From NCBI GenBank assembly GCA_012295275.1, contig CM022668.1, forward strand, positions 12,281,522-12,345,521: a stretch of 64,000 bases of DNA. Direction: 5' to 3'. The notes under the pieces were generated by a model. The model did not search any database, was not told the DNA's origin, and saw only the letters and a list, made by a program, of their open reading frames with translations. Of the stretch, positions 12,469 to 23,900 are shown in pieces. A program made the position numbers and the translations under genes. This stretch comes from Chrysomallon squamiferum (Eukaryota; Mollusca; Gastropoda; Neomphalida; Peltospiridae). The number at the start of each line of letters is the position of its first letter. Within the stretch, counting starts at the first letter, position 1.

Positions 12469-12795
12469 ATGCTTTTGATTCCCTTATAACCGAGGTCACT
12501 GAAGCTGCCAAAGATTTTAAACCCGAATTTACAGAGACTCTTGAAAATCTGATTGTTGTTGACGGTGGCGATGCTAGGCTGAGATGTTGCATCATCGGCC
12601 ACCCCACACCTGAAGTTTTATGGTTCAAAGACACAGAAATTATTGAACCTTCCGAAGATTTTCAAATTACCCAAGAAGACAATTTGTGTACGCTTTATAT
12701 TCATGAGGTTTATCCTGAGGATGCTGGGAAATATGTTGTAGTTGCTAAAAATGAATGCGGAGTGGCTTCTGTGATGGCCAGTTTGATAGTTGAAG
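12469..12795 (+). CDS. E4: Ig domain 1 (I-set), single exon
   Basis: A complete I-set Ig domain with about 16 linker residues before it. Visible hallmarks are KPEFTETLENLIVVDGGDAR (A/B strands), Cys in RLRCC (B strand), VLWFKD (C-strand Trp), and DAGKYVVVAKNECG (F strand, with Val where extracellular Ig domains have the second Cys, as is common for intracellular Ig). It ends SLIVEG with Gly split by a phase-1 intron. Acceptor TTCTTCAG, donor AAG/GTGATT. In the titin family such domains bind partner proteins and set spacing along filaments; the partner here cannot be read from sequence. Confidence 0.93.
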
Positions 12796-14117
12796 GTGAT
12801 TTCTAGATAGTAGTATTTTGTCATTTATATTTTTGATAACGTTTACTAGAAAGTAATTATAGTTTTGTTTTAATTCTTAAGAATATATTATATTACAGAA
12901 AATATTTTTTTTTAATTCTAGATTTATGGATATTGATTTTTTTATTTTATTAATGTACTTTTTTGAAAGAAAAGGAATGAAAAGAAAATAAAAACATTTT
13001 ACTTTTTGATCTAAAATATTAGCATTTAAAAATGGAATTATTTTTAAAAATTTATCATATATCATTATTGTTATTACTATTTTTATTTTTATTGTAGTTA
13101 TTAACTGAAGTATTTTATTCATTTATTTATTAAATTTATTTATTTATTTATTTAATATTATTATTATTATTGTTGTTGTTGTTATTATTATTATCATCAA
13201 ATATTAAAAACAAAAATTTGTAGTAAGTTTTGCTTTTCACTTTATAACATATTTTAGACACTTTTTCTTTTGATGCATTATTTGTTCAAAATTTCATTTG
13301 CTTGTGCATTTTTCAAAACCTTTGCATTAACGTTCTTGTTTTGCTTGTCTTTTGTGCATTTCATTGCTTTGATTGTGTGAATTGAAAAAAAAAATTAAAT
13401 AATTTAATAAAATGAAAATAGTATAATAATTTTAAAAAGAAATATAGTGAATTATAAAAATCAAATAGACCAAATCAATTATTGTTTTCTTTTGCAGTTA
13501 TTATGTTTTAAATGTTTTTATTTATTTATTTAAAAGGCATTATAAAGATTTATTCTTGATATTTTTTAATAAAAAATATTGTTTTTAATTTTCTCATTGG
13601 AAGTTACAAAATATCCTACATAAAATTATTATTTACAGATACTTAGTTGAGCTTATCATAAATTTAAAAAAAAAAAAATAAATGAAACTAATTATAATTT
13701 TTGATTTGCATTTTAAATTTATATCAATATCTATAAATTGGCACAATTATTTATTTATATACATTTTTCAACATTTTTTTAAATTTTACTTCTTTTTTTT
13801 AAATTTTACTTAATTTTTTTCTTCTTTTTTTAAAAATATTACATGTATTAGTAAATTTTAACAAAGTAGAAACTTAATTTTTAACCTTGATATTGAATTT
13901 CTACTTTAAATTTACTAATTAACCTTTTAAAGAAATATACAGTATGGTAAACTATATATTTAAATTTTATTTATAAAATATTCAGACAATGAAATTAAAA
14001 TACAAAAATCAAAATATTTTAAATTTTAAATAAACAATGTTATATAAATAAAATGTTTACTTACGTTACATTCACTTACTTACTTCACTGTATCTGAAAC
14101 TGTGACTTCACTTTCAG
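12796..14117 (+). other. Intron 4
   Basis: AT-rich intron with TTTA and TTA/TTG arrays at about 13118-13195. Nothing coding seen. Confidence 0.7.
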
Positions 14118-14251
14118 TAGCCCCAGAAGAGGTGAAAGAAGAAACTGAAGCAATTCCACCAACATTTGTGGAAAGACCTCACTTCCTTACTGTGAACGAG
14201 GGTGAAAATGTCCACTTTGAGGGACAGATCATTGCCCATCCTGAACCCGAT
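14118..14251 (+). CDS. E5: linker and first half of Ig domain 2
   Basis: Starts in phase 1 with VAPEEVKEETEAIPP, then the A-B strands of an I-set domain (TFVERPHFLTVNEGENVHF) and the loop GQIIAHPEPD. The B-strand Cys is replaced by Phe/Glu context (VHFEG), an atypical core. It ends in phase 0 just before the Trp strand, donor GAT/GTGAGA. The rest of the domain is in E6. Confidence 0.9.
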
Positions 14252-14806
14252 GTGAGATATTTGTAATATCACACCCTTTAGTTATATACTATATTTTAGC
14301 TGTTTATTTATCTATTCAAATTTAAAAAAAAAAAAATTTAATGTTACTTGTTTACTTACATATCATTTTCATACCTGTTTAAATTTATTTATTTTATTTT
14401 ATTTTATTTTATTTTATTAATTAACTTATTTACCTCCTTGTTTACTTACATATTTATTTATTTATTTATTTCATTTTATTTTATTTACGCCTTTAATTTA
14501 TTATTTATAAATACATTTATTTGTTTCATTTTTTAATTGCTTTGTCACATTTTTAAAATTATTTTTTTTTAATTTAATTTTGTTTATTTTTGTTAAATGA
14601 TTATTTACTAATAATTATTTGCTATTCTTATTTTTATTATTACTATTACTATTATTACTGTTATTATTATTATTATTGCTATAATCAATTTTATTATTCT
14701 TATTATTATTATTATTGCTATTATTATTATTACTACTAGTATTATTATTATTATTATTGCTATTATTATTATTACTACTAGTATTATTATTATTATTATT
14801 GCTATG

Positions 14807-14862
<56 letters not shown>

Positions 14863-14960
14863 GATTATTATTATTATTATTGCTATTATTATTATTATTG
14901 CTATTATTATTATTATTACTACTATTATTATTATTATTATTATTATAATTAATATTTCAG
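14252..14960 (+). repeat. Intron 5 with long ATT array up to the acceptor
   Basis: TTTA/TTTTA-rich at about 14380-14475, then an interrupted (ATT)n array with GCT, ACT and AGT variants from about 14636 to 14950. The array ends only about 10 nt before E6, so it occupies the usual branch-point and polypyrimidine position. Confidence 0.85.
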
Positions 14961-15154
14961 ATTATCTGGAGTCGCAATGGATTTGAAATTGAGGACTCAG
15001 AACGTTACCACATTTCTGTAACCAGAGATGTTGACACGTACCGAGTCACTCTCGACATCAACGTTGTCACACCCGATGATGCTGGCAACTACCACATTTC
15101 AGCAGTAAATATGCATGGAGAGGAGATGGTGTCTGTTTCCTTTAATTGTCAACA
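14961..15154 (+). CDS. E6: second half of Ig domain 2
   Basis: Begins IIWSRNGFEIEDSERYHISV with the core Trp, continues through the DAGNYHISAVNMHGEE F-G hairpin and ends VSVSFN. Acceptor ATATTTCAG, donor CA/GTAAGT. The predicted end is phase 2, but E7 requires phase 1. The last residues read CQQ rather than the expected beta-strand Val. Reading AATGTC instead of AATTGTC near 15147 would give SFNV and the right phase, so I suspect one extra T. The domain itself is not in doubt. Confidence 0.85.
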
Positions 15155-15390
15155 GTAAGTTTTTTAAAATTTTATAACTTAATATGCATGACTGTTACAA
15201 CATCCCAGATCTATATTTTTATTCTAATTTTTTCTAAATAATTTTTTTTTTTTTTCAGTTTTTGTTTTTGATCAACTTTATATTAAAATGTTACTTTTTA
15301 AGATAATGAAAATAAATAAATAAATAAATCAATAAATAATTATATAAATAATGTATGTTTATTATTTATAATTGAAAATTCTGTTTCCAG

Positions 15391-15511
15391 AAATTGAAGA
15401 AGAGAAAACTGATTTCCGAGATCAACTTCAGAAAACCGAACTAGAAATCAGAACAGAACAGAAAGAAGAAGTGGAACAGATTGATTTCCGAGAAACACTC
15501 AAAACTGAAGT
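15391..15511 (+). CDS. E7: two DFRxxL actin-binding motifs
   Basis: Encodes IEEEKTDFRDQLQKTELEIR, then an acidic stretch and QIDFRETLKTEV. DFRDQL lies at 15411-15428 and DFRETL at 15483-15500, 24 residues apart. DFRxxL is the known F-actin-binding motif of long and short smooth-muscle MLCK, where several occur in series near Ig domains. Acceptor TTTCCAG, donor GT/GTGAGT (phase 2). The two motifs within one exon share the surroundings E-x-DFR-x-x-L-K/Q, which suggests a local duplication. The exon is outside any Ig fold. Actin binding is inference from the motif. Confidence 0.85.
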
Positions 15512-15855
15512 GTGAGTTCAGATTCTTGGAAATACTAATTTCTGAGAAAAACTGCATTTTGTTACAATTTTTTATTTATTTGTTTTTTAGGAGAATGGTT
15601 TGTTGTCATTTTTTTCCTTTATATATTTTTTATTTTTATTTTTATCTATATTTTTATCACTTTGTTTGTTTGTTTGGGGGGGTTGTTGGGGGGTTTTTTT
15701 GGTATTTTTAATTTGATTTTCTGTATGTTATGTTAATTAATATATTTGTTTTATTCTTCTTTTTTTTCTTTTTTTTTTTTTTGTTGGTTTGTTTGGATGA
15801 TTTTATTTCATATAATTTCCTTTATTTCTGTTTATTTATTTAGTTTGTTATTTAT

Positions 15856-15907
<52 letters not shown>

Positions 15908-16399
15908 TTTAATGACAGTTTTATCTTAACACAAAAACAGAATGTTTGAAAGGTTTAATGCAGAAAGCTGGTAAACTGGAAGTAAATTAAATATTAATTG
16001 TTATTAATTGAAACAAATTTTGAACATTAATTTTCTTCAGCTTTTTTGTACTGCTATAAGAATCCATAGTGCTTTTCACAAAAACATTTCTTGAAGTTAC
16101 TTATTTTGAACAAAATAACTAGTATAATATGACTGAGATAAAAAAAAAAAAAAAAATGAAATAAATAAATAAATACAAATTTGAGATAAAAGATTTCCAA
16201 TAGCAGCTTTCTGTTTTATTGTTTTTAACTGTTATGTTAATAGTAGAATAGTTTGTTTTGATTTTAATATTCATAAATGATTTTTGGATGTTAAACTTGC
16301 TTGGTTTGCAGTGAATGTATTTTAATTTTATTTTTATTAGTTTTTATTTTATTTTCTTATTCAGTTTTTATATTTTATGTTTTATTTTTGTTTATATTT

Positions 16400-16430
<31 letters not shown>

Positions 16431-16468
16431 TTATTATTGAGATCATTATTATTATTATTATTATTATG

Positions 16469-16512
<44 letters not shown>

Positions 16513-16632
16513 ATACTCACTCTTATAAGCATGTACTGACAAGTTTTCTTATTTTAATGTTGTATTTAAATTGATATAATTAGTGAAGATTTTAACATGC
16601 ATGATTTGTTTGGATGTGTTAATTGTATTTAG
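15512..16632 (+). other. Intron 7
   Basis: Contains (ATT)n at 15858-15905, an A tract near 16141, (ATTT)n at 16401-16432 and (ATT)n at 16449-16510. No coding signal. Confidence 0.7.
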
Positions 16633-16713
16633 GAAAACTAAGGCTGGGGTTGTGTTCGAAACACAGCAGCTTGACTTTAGACATCTTCTTAAAAAATCAG
16701 CTGTAGCTGCAAA
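16633..16713 (+). CDS. E8: third DFRxxL motif exon
   Basis: An 81-nt exon, phase 2 to phase 2, encoding KTKAGVVFETQQLDFRHLLK plus KSAVAAK. DFRHLL sits at 16673-16690 and is followed by a basic LKKSAVAAK tail, like the basic tails after DFRSVL motifs in vertebrate MLCK. Acceptor ATTTAG, donor AA/GTAAGT. It joins E7 and E9 in frame and its length is a multiple of three, so skipping would remove just one actin motif. Confidence 0.85.
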
Positions 16714-18103
16714 GTAAGTTTACGGTATAAAACACGTACTGGGTCTTTGTGGACTTTTTGCGCTGACATTTTCTAAGCTTTTTCAGAATCTTTCACATTA
16801 CAATACAAATTCACGCTTTAGGCTTTATATACTTTTTGTTCACGTTTGTATTTCTGTTCTAAAGCTTTCTACATATAACAAACACATTTGCTGGTCTTTT
16901 TCTTTTTCCATTTCTTTTTTTTTGCTGAAACAGTAAAAACATTTTGATCTTATAGTTCAAAAGCTTTCTAAAGTTATAAACCTATATTTAAAAAAATAAT
17001 AATAATAAAAAACCATATGCTATTCCTGTTTAGAGTTTTTGCTGATGTACTTTCATTGAAATCTTTCTAATAGCTAGCAGCTTTTCTGGGTTTTATGGGT
17101 TATTTTTGCTTCTATTGACAAATGTTAGAAAGTTTTAAAATATTTATAATTTATAATTTATAGCGTGATCTTTTATAAATGTATATATATAATTACTACA
17201 AATACTTCATAAAGTTTTACTCACAAGTTATTTCATCCTTTTGAAAAAATATTCTTCAATTTGTTTATTTGAATAAAGCAAAAAATAATTCATACTATCA
17301 AATATTTATTTTACTTAGGTGATATGAAATTGCTTTATTTTATGCTATAAATATTTTTCTTTTAGTAAAAATGTATTTTTTATTTTTTATTTTCATTTAT
17401 AAAATTGTATTTGTTGTAATATTTTCTTTCAAAATCTCTTTGTTATTAAGAGTAAATTTATTATTTATAGAATGTAATAGTATCATCTGTAGTTTTGTGG
17501 TATAGTCCATAACAGCATTTGCATTCTTACCTGAAAATTAATTAATTTACCTCAATTTTACCTGTCTACATTTCACCTACTTTTTCACATTCTTTGACAT
17601 ATATCAACTTCAGAAAATATTTTCTTCTTTGTTTTATTTAATTATTTATCTCTTTATAATATATAAAATGTTCTCATATTTTTTGTAATTATTAAAATAA
17701 TGTCCTTTTTCTTAGAATTAAATAATAATTGTTAAACAGGTGTTTATATTTTTCTTTGTCCTCATTGTTACTGTACAACTTAATGTAGAAACAAAATTTT
17801 GTTATAATAAAAATGATCTTTGAACATACATTTGTTCAAATAATGAGAACACTTTTTTTGCTAAAAGATAATTTTTGTATAATATATGATGATAACATGA
17901 TTTTGTAACATAAATTATCAATAATTTTATAAAAATAAGACTAAAATAAATTTAAAAAATCATTTTTCTGTTATTGCTTCAAAAATAAATGTCATTCAAA
18001 AAGTAGCAGATTTTTAATAAAATATTTATATCTAAGTATGACAGAAAGTTTTTTTCTTTCTCTTTGAGTACATAAAAAAAATGAATTATTTGTTTTTAAA
18101 CAG
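16714..18103 (+). other. Intron 8
   Basis: About 1.4 kb of AT-rich sequence without a long microsatellite. No exon, RNA gene or mobile element recognised. Confidence 0.65.
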
Positions 18104-18209
18104 GAAATTTGAACAAGATGTGAAACCAGAGGAGATACCCACTGAAGAAATTCCTGAAGCAGAACAAGTAGATTTCAGAGACGTTTTGACAAAGAAAGTT
18201 TCAGTCGAG
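18104..18209 (+). CDS. E9: fourth DFRxxL motif exon
   Basis: Begins KFEQDVKPEEIPTEEIPEAE and continues QVDFRDVLTKKVSVE, with DFRDVL at 18171-18188. The DFRDVLTKK string is very close to the DFRSVLAKK form of vertebrate MLCK. Acceptor AAACAG, donor GAG/GTTCGC, phase 0. It completes a series of four motifs spread over three exons and leads directly into Ig domain 3. Confidence 0.87.
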
Positions 18210-18256
18210 GTTCGCAGTGATTTTATTTTATTTTATAATATTTAATTTAACATATT

Positions 18257-18291
<35 letters not shown>

Positions 18292-18326
18292 TTTTATACA
18301 TTAATTTTTTTGTATTATTATTTTTA

Positions 18327-18373
<47 letters not shown>

Positions 18374-18379
18374 GTTATT

Positions 18380-18439
<60 letters not shown>

Positions 18440-18445
18440 TATTTT

Positions 18446-18476
<31 letters not shown>

Positions 18477-19134
18477 GTTTTTTAATTTTTTAATTTTTAT
18501 TAATTTTAATTTTTTATTTTTTTTTAATTTAGTTTAGTTCATTTTTATATTATTTAGTCACAGTTGTGTTATTAATTATTTTTCTTTAAAAAAAAAGTTT
18601 ACAATTCCTTTTCCTATTAATTTTATTATCCATTTAATTTTTTTTATTATTTTTATTTATTTTATTTATTAGAATTTTATTTGTTTATTTTTTATTCTAG
18701 TTTAGTTTACTTTTTTCTTGGATTTTCTTCTTGTTTTTTTTTTTTTTCTCTGTCTTGTTTAGCATTATTTTATTTTATTTTCATTTTATTTATTTCATGA
18801 AATATTTATTTTTTGTTTACTTATCATTTTATTATTGAAAAGATTTTAATTTAACAGTTGCATCACAGGAATATAAAATAATTTTTTCCTCATAGAAATA
18901 ATAATAATTCTTATTTAATATTTATTTATCAATTTAAATTTTATAACTTTATTATTTTTACCAAAAAAAATAAAAATAAAATAATAGTAATTTAATAATT
19001 AATTCCACTAAGTATAAAAAAAATTAATACTGTCAGTAATGAAGTAATATTTAATATGTAATATTTAACAGTTAAAAAAGAAATACTGACATCTTATTAA
19101 ATAAACAATAATTCAAATTTAAATTTTATTCCAG
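18210..19134 (+). repeat. Intron 9 with TTTA/ATT arrays
   Basis: (TTTA)n at 18257-18296, interrupted (ATT)n with GTT and ATC variants at about 18314-18440, and (TTTA)n at 18441-18474, followed by T-rich sequence. Confidence 0.8.
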
Positions 19135-19435
19135 GTTGAAAAAGAGGAACTCATGGCACCAGAATTTGTCGTCCGAACACAGGACGTAACAGTAAAAGAG
19201 GGGGAGAGTGCGAGATTCGACTGCAAGGTCAAAGGTCAGCCTGCACCAAGCATCATGTGGTATTTTGCAGGCAAGCCAATCAAATCGGACGATGTGTACG
19301 AGATTATTCCAGGAGACGAAGGCGAAAGTTCGCTTGTTCTTTCAGACACTTTGCCGGAAGATTCTGGTGTCTACACAGTCAAAGCTTTCAACTCGGTCAG
19401 CGAAGTTGAATGCTCAGCTCTTCTCACTGTTGAAG
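19135..19435 (+). CDS. E10: Ig domain 3 (I-set), single exon
   Basis: A complete Ig domain: APEFVVRTQDVTVKEGESAR, FDCKVKGQPAPSIMWYFAG (B-strand Cys and Trp), then DEGESSLVLSDTLPEDSGVY, TVKAFNSVSEVECSALLTVE. Phase 0 in (acceptor TTCCAG), phase 1 out (GAAG/GTTTGT). It sits between the actin-motif cassette and the IQ motif, an arrangement that would place a rigid domain between the two binding elements. Confidence 0.93.
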
Positions 19436-19790
19436 GTTTGTTTCAGCCATTCAGGTTTCAGCTGTTTTGATTATAGGTTTGTTTCAACCATTCAGGTTTC
19501 AGCTCTTTTGATTATAGGTTTGTTTCAACCGTTCAGGTTTCAGCTATTTTGATTATTGGTTAGTTTCAGCTATTTTGATTATAGGTTTGTTTCAACCATT
19601 CAGGTTTCAGCTGTTTTGATTATTGGTTAGTTTCAGCTATTTTGATTATAGGTTTGTTTCAACCATTCAGGTTTCAGCTCTTTTGATTATTGGTTTGTTT
19701 CAATGATTCAGGTTTCACCTTTTTTTTATTTTAGTTTTGTTTCAACCATTCACTTTTCACCTGTTTTGATTATAGTTTTGTTTTCATTTA
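19436..19790 (+). repeat. Minisatellite of about 41 bp starting at the E10 donor
   Basis: Units beginning GTTTGTTTCAACCATTCAGG and ending TTTTGATTATAG repeat about eight times, some shortened to about 26 bp. The first unit contains the actual splice donor of E10, so each full unit carries a copy of the donor-like GTTTGT and of acceptor-like TTTCAG. Confidence 0.85.
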
Positions 19791-20137
19791 GTATTATTCA
19801 TGTTACAAATTATTTTAATTATTTCCTACTTTAGACTGACAAAATTCCCTGGACTCTAACTCTAACTAAGTTGAGAAATTGTTTTAATATGGTTATTCAG
19901 GTTCAAGAAAAAGTTATTTTGTCATTTTAAAATTATTCATCATAATTAAAGGAAATAAGACATCAGAATTGTGTTTTATTGAAAGAAATTTTTTGTCAAA
20001 GTTATAGTTGGTTGATATATATATATATATCAACCGAGTACCAGTTATGTTGTTTTTTTTTGTTTTTTTTATTTGTACCATTGTTGTTGTAGTAGTTGCA
20101 ACTGACATTGTATCTTATTTTCTGATGATATTTGCAG
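19791..20137 (+). other. Rest of intron 10, with 26-bp palindrome
   Basis: AT-rich. It contains a perfect inverted repeat at 20010-20035 (GGTTGAT, a TA core, ATCAACC). No coding signal. Confidence 0.7.
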
Positions 20138-20259
20138 AGCTTTCTTCAGAGACAAGTTCTATAAAATCTAAACATGATGAAGAGGAAGCTGAAAGTCTAC
20201 AAGAAGAATCAGCTGACCAGGCTGCAATCAAAATACAGTCTGCCTTCCGAGGTTACAAG
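20138..20259 (+). CDS. E11: acidic linker and first part of IQ motif
   Basis: Encodes ELSSETSSIKSKHDEEEAES, then LQEESADQAAIKIQSAFRGYK. The IQ motif starts at 20233 (IQxxxRG). The phase-0 intron after Lys splits the motif, and E12 supplies the final Arg. Acceptor TTTGCAG, donor AAG/GTAAGT. IQ motifs bind calmodulin or calmodulin-like light chains and occur singly between Ig domains in some giant muscle proteins such as obscurin. Confidence 0.92.
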
Positions 20260-20620
20260 GTAAGTTTGTGACTCAGTCTTTGTGGAATTTTTTTAGATGA
20301 TATCTTTTTTAACTCTGTCACTTATAACGTTTTTACAGTCCTTATTTAGATAAAATGTTATTTTTTCTTCCTTTTCTTCTTCTTTTTTATTATAATAATT
20401 ATTATTATTTTATATTTTTTTTTTTTTTATTTATTTTTTGGTTTATATATATATACACTACTAGTATTACTACTACTACTACTACTAATAATAATAATAA
20501 AAGTAATTAGTAAACACCACTGTTTAGTTATTTTATTTTCATTTTGTTACATGAAATGTTTTAACTACATAATCTAACACATTTATTTATTTATTTATTT
20601 TTGTGTATAACTATTACAAC

Positions 20621-20661
<41 letters not shown>

Positions 20662-20777
20662 AATTTTTCATTTACTAATTATGAAAAATTATTTTAATTC
20701 ATTAAAATTCATTTCACTGTACCAACAACTATAATAACAACAAAGTCGTTAACAAACTATTTTTAATTTACCTTTAG
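20260..20777 (+). other. Intron 11
   Basis: Contains a TAC/ACT and AAT microsatellite at about 20463-20500, (TTTA)n near 20582-20600 and (TTA)n at 20621-20659. Confidence 0.75.
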
Positions 20778-20909
20778 GCTCGTGAACAGGTGAAAATCAT
20801 GAAACAGCAGGTAATACACACTGAAGTAACAACACCTGTTGAAGTAGCTTTAGAAGTAGTAGAGGTACCACAAGAAACTACAGTGGAAGCAGAATTTGTT
20901 CTTGAAGAG
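20778..20909 (+). CDS. E12: end of IQ motif and acidic linker
   Basis: Begins AREQVKIMKQQ, giving the last Arg of the IQxxxRGxxxR consensus, then VIHTEVTTPVEVALEVVEV and PQETTVEAEFVLEE. Phase 0 to phase 0, acceptor TTTAG, donor GAG/GTAAGA. An internal CAG/GTAATA at 20811 could be an alternative donor that would remove the acidic tail without a frame change. The exon leads into the second giant acidic exon. Confidence 0.88.
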
Positions 20910-23900
20910 GTAAGATTATATTAAGATTAAATTTTCCATTCATGACTTTTAACCTTGACTTTTTTATTTTTTTATTTAAAAAAAAAATTAAGTTGAAAGT
21001 GCAGTTTCTGAGCAACAGTAAAAGAAAAATTTTATATATGTGAAAATAAGATACATTATTATTTTAAAATTATTTTTTTTTTTTTATTATTATTTTTTTT
21101 TTTTTTGTTTTTTTTTAAAAATTATATTTGTTTTCATTTTGTTTTTTAATTATTATTTGTTACTTTTACTACATTATTTTATATATATTTTACATATTTC
21201 ATTTTATCTTTATTATTTATTTTATTACATATATCTGAATTTAATTACTTTTTTTTATTCTGTATGATTATTAATACTTAATTTTTGTTTTAAAAAAGAA
21301 CGACAGAAGGTCTCTCTTTTACAAAATTTAAGAAATGAAAATACAATAATTAAAATGAAAACTCATTAAAATTTCAATTTATAATTTTTAAAGATTGGAC
21401 TTTGATAATATTTTATTATTTCAAAAGATTCAGTAATTCTTAAGTTTGGAAACTGCATTTTTATCCTGATTTCTTAAATAAATTTGACCAAGATATAGAT
21501 TTCCATATTTTAACCTTTTTAACAGATTTTACCAATGAAAACAGATTAATTTTCCAAATCAACCAATAATTTGTGTACTTTCCAGTAGTTTTGATTTGAA
21601 AACCAGTTTTACCTTTTTCATGTTGTTTTTTAAACTTTTTTTCCAAATTTAAAAATAAATATGTTTAAAATAATATTTTTAAAATAATTTTTAAATGTAA
21701 TTGTATATTACTGTCATGTATATTTGTTGTTTATAATATGATTGCCATCCTGATGCTTATTATAGAATTTATTTTCAAAATATTTTCTATTAAAAATTTT
21801 ACTTTCACACAGTAATAAAAAATTATATTAGAAATATTTATCCTTTATTTAATTTTAAATAATAAAGTTTAAGAACATTTTTAAAATAATAATAATAATT
21901 TTTTTCAAAAATTAAATTTATCTTCATGGGATTTTGTTTTTTAATTTACAAATTAAAATTTCATTTAACAAAAAATAAAATAGGTAATATTTTCTAAACA
22001 TTAATCTTGTTAATTTTAAAAAGTCCTCAAATGGCAAACATGTTATTGTTAATTAGTTTTATTCCAGGTTTAAACATGACACATCAGAAATAAAATAATA
22101 AATAAAATAAATTTTAATATTTATTATGGATGTTTCTGTACAAAGAAACTCAATATTTTATAAACCTGTTTATTAAAAAGCTTAAAAATGAATAATAATA
22201 ATGAAAACATTTAATTTTTTTTAAATTTATTTTATTTTATTATTATTTGTGATGTGTCATGTTATATTACATTGTTGTTGTCTAACATGAATGTTGTGTT
22301 AACTTGTTATAGTTGCTGTGTATGTTGTGAAATAGCTGTGATACTTTTTACAAAATCTGATATAATACAGTGAGATATACAATATGTAAAATATTACCTA
22401 TGCTGTACAATATGCCAATGAAATATAAAAAGTATTTAAAAGAGGAACAATAAAAAAGTATTGTCTCTGTTCTATGTTAATAATATAAACAAATATTACA
22501 AAAACATACAACATAAATTATTATCTTGATATTTTGAGATATTAATTTATGATTTTGTCCAAAATGTTTCTTTTTTTTCTTTTTTTAGATGTTAGGTGGT
22601 AAAGTTCTCTGCATTATTTACTGGCCCATTATATATAAAGTATTCCTCTCATTGCATATTTAATAAAAAGGATATACTCTATATAAAATTTACATCATTT
22701 ATTTTACTTGTTATCTTAATGAAAATATATTACCAAGAATCTTAAGAGAACAGTATATATTAAAACAATTATTATGAAATGATTACATTTATTGTTAAAA
22801 TATGACACTTTTTTACCCTGTAATGTTTGGTCAAATTGTATAAAAGATGTTGGTTAAATATTCATTGCTTCAGAATGATGTAAGAAAAATATTGATTATT
22901 CTATTCTACTGTTCTATATCAGATTTTATAACACTGTCATAGTTATTTTGATATTTGTGGCATTTATATAATCTTACTGTTTACTGAAACTTTTGTTGTT
23001 TATCATAGTGTGTTTTTGTAAATTTATTTATTCTATCACTCTCTTATTTGTTTTGTATATCTAACAAGCTGTATTTTATTTTATGTTTCAAATCTATGTT
23101 TTCTTTGACATACATATTGCTTGTTACTCTTACTATTTTTTTGTTTGAGTTTATATTTTTTGATTTTAACTTTTATTTTTATACGTTATTCTTTCTTACT
23201 TCTTTATTTAAGTTTTGTTCTATTATAGATTTCATGATTTTTAGTTATCATTATATTTTGAGTTTATTAATTTTATATTATTTTATTTATCTGTTGTTGG
23301 TTACTAAAAACTACTATTTTTGCATATAACTTTATTTAGTTAACATTATACAAGTTGAAAATCTTTAATGTAGCATCTTTCAGTCCAGTTTGACTTTAAA
23401 ATTCCTCTAGTTTCTCTGAGAAAATTTTTATAATTGTATGTTTTACCTTTAGACCATTGCCAGCTTTTTTATGTAAGTTAATCTTTGTCAAAAATGAAAA
23501 AATATCCCTAAAACATAAAATAATAAGTTATAAATATTGCTTTTAAAAAATTGTTTCATATATCTATATTGTAATGTTAAATATAAAGATTTTACTACAT
23601 TTTCAAATTTAACTTCTACAACATATTTAATAAACAAGACTTTTGAGGTATTGCACCATAATTCTTATTTTTTATTGGCTAACAATAAACAACCAATCAG
23701 AGATTAAAAAACATGGCACTGACTGCTAAATTAAAGAATTTCAACTTGTTTTATGTTTATGTTATACTTCTGTTGTGTTCTTAATGGTTTTTTGTTCAGT
23801 ATATGATTTTTCTTAATTTGATTGTTTTACATTGTAACTTGTATTACATTTTAATACTTGCTAATTTTGTTCTGTCTTGTTACACATTGTTTCTACTTGT

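Noticed and set aside
14804-14986. Poly-Ile open frame and similar Ile/Tyr/Leu-rich frames in introns
   Set aside because: Translations of ATT/TTA microsatellites; no coding evidence.
19208-19552. Alternative frame over Ig domain 3 running into the intron
   Set aside because: Lacks Ig residues and overlaps the correct frame, which has Cys, Trp and the DSGVY motif.
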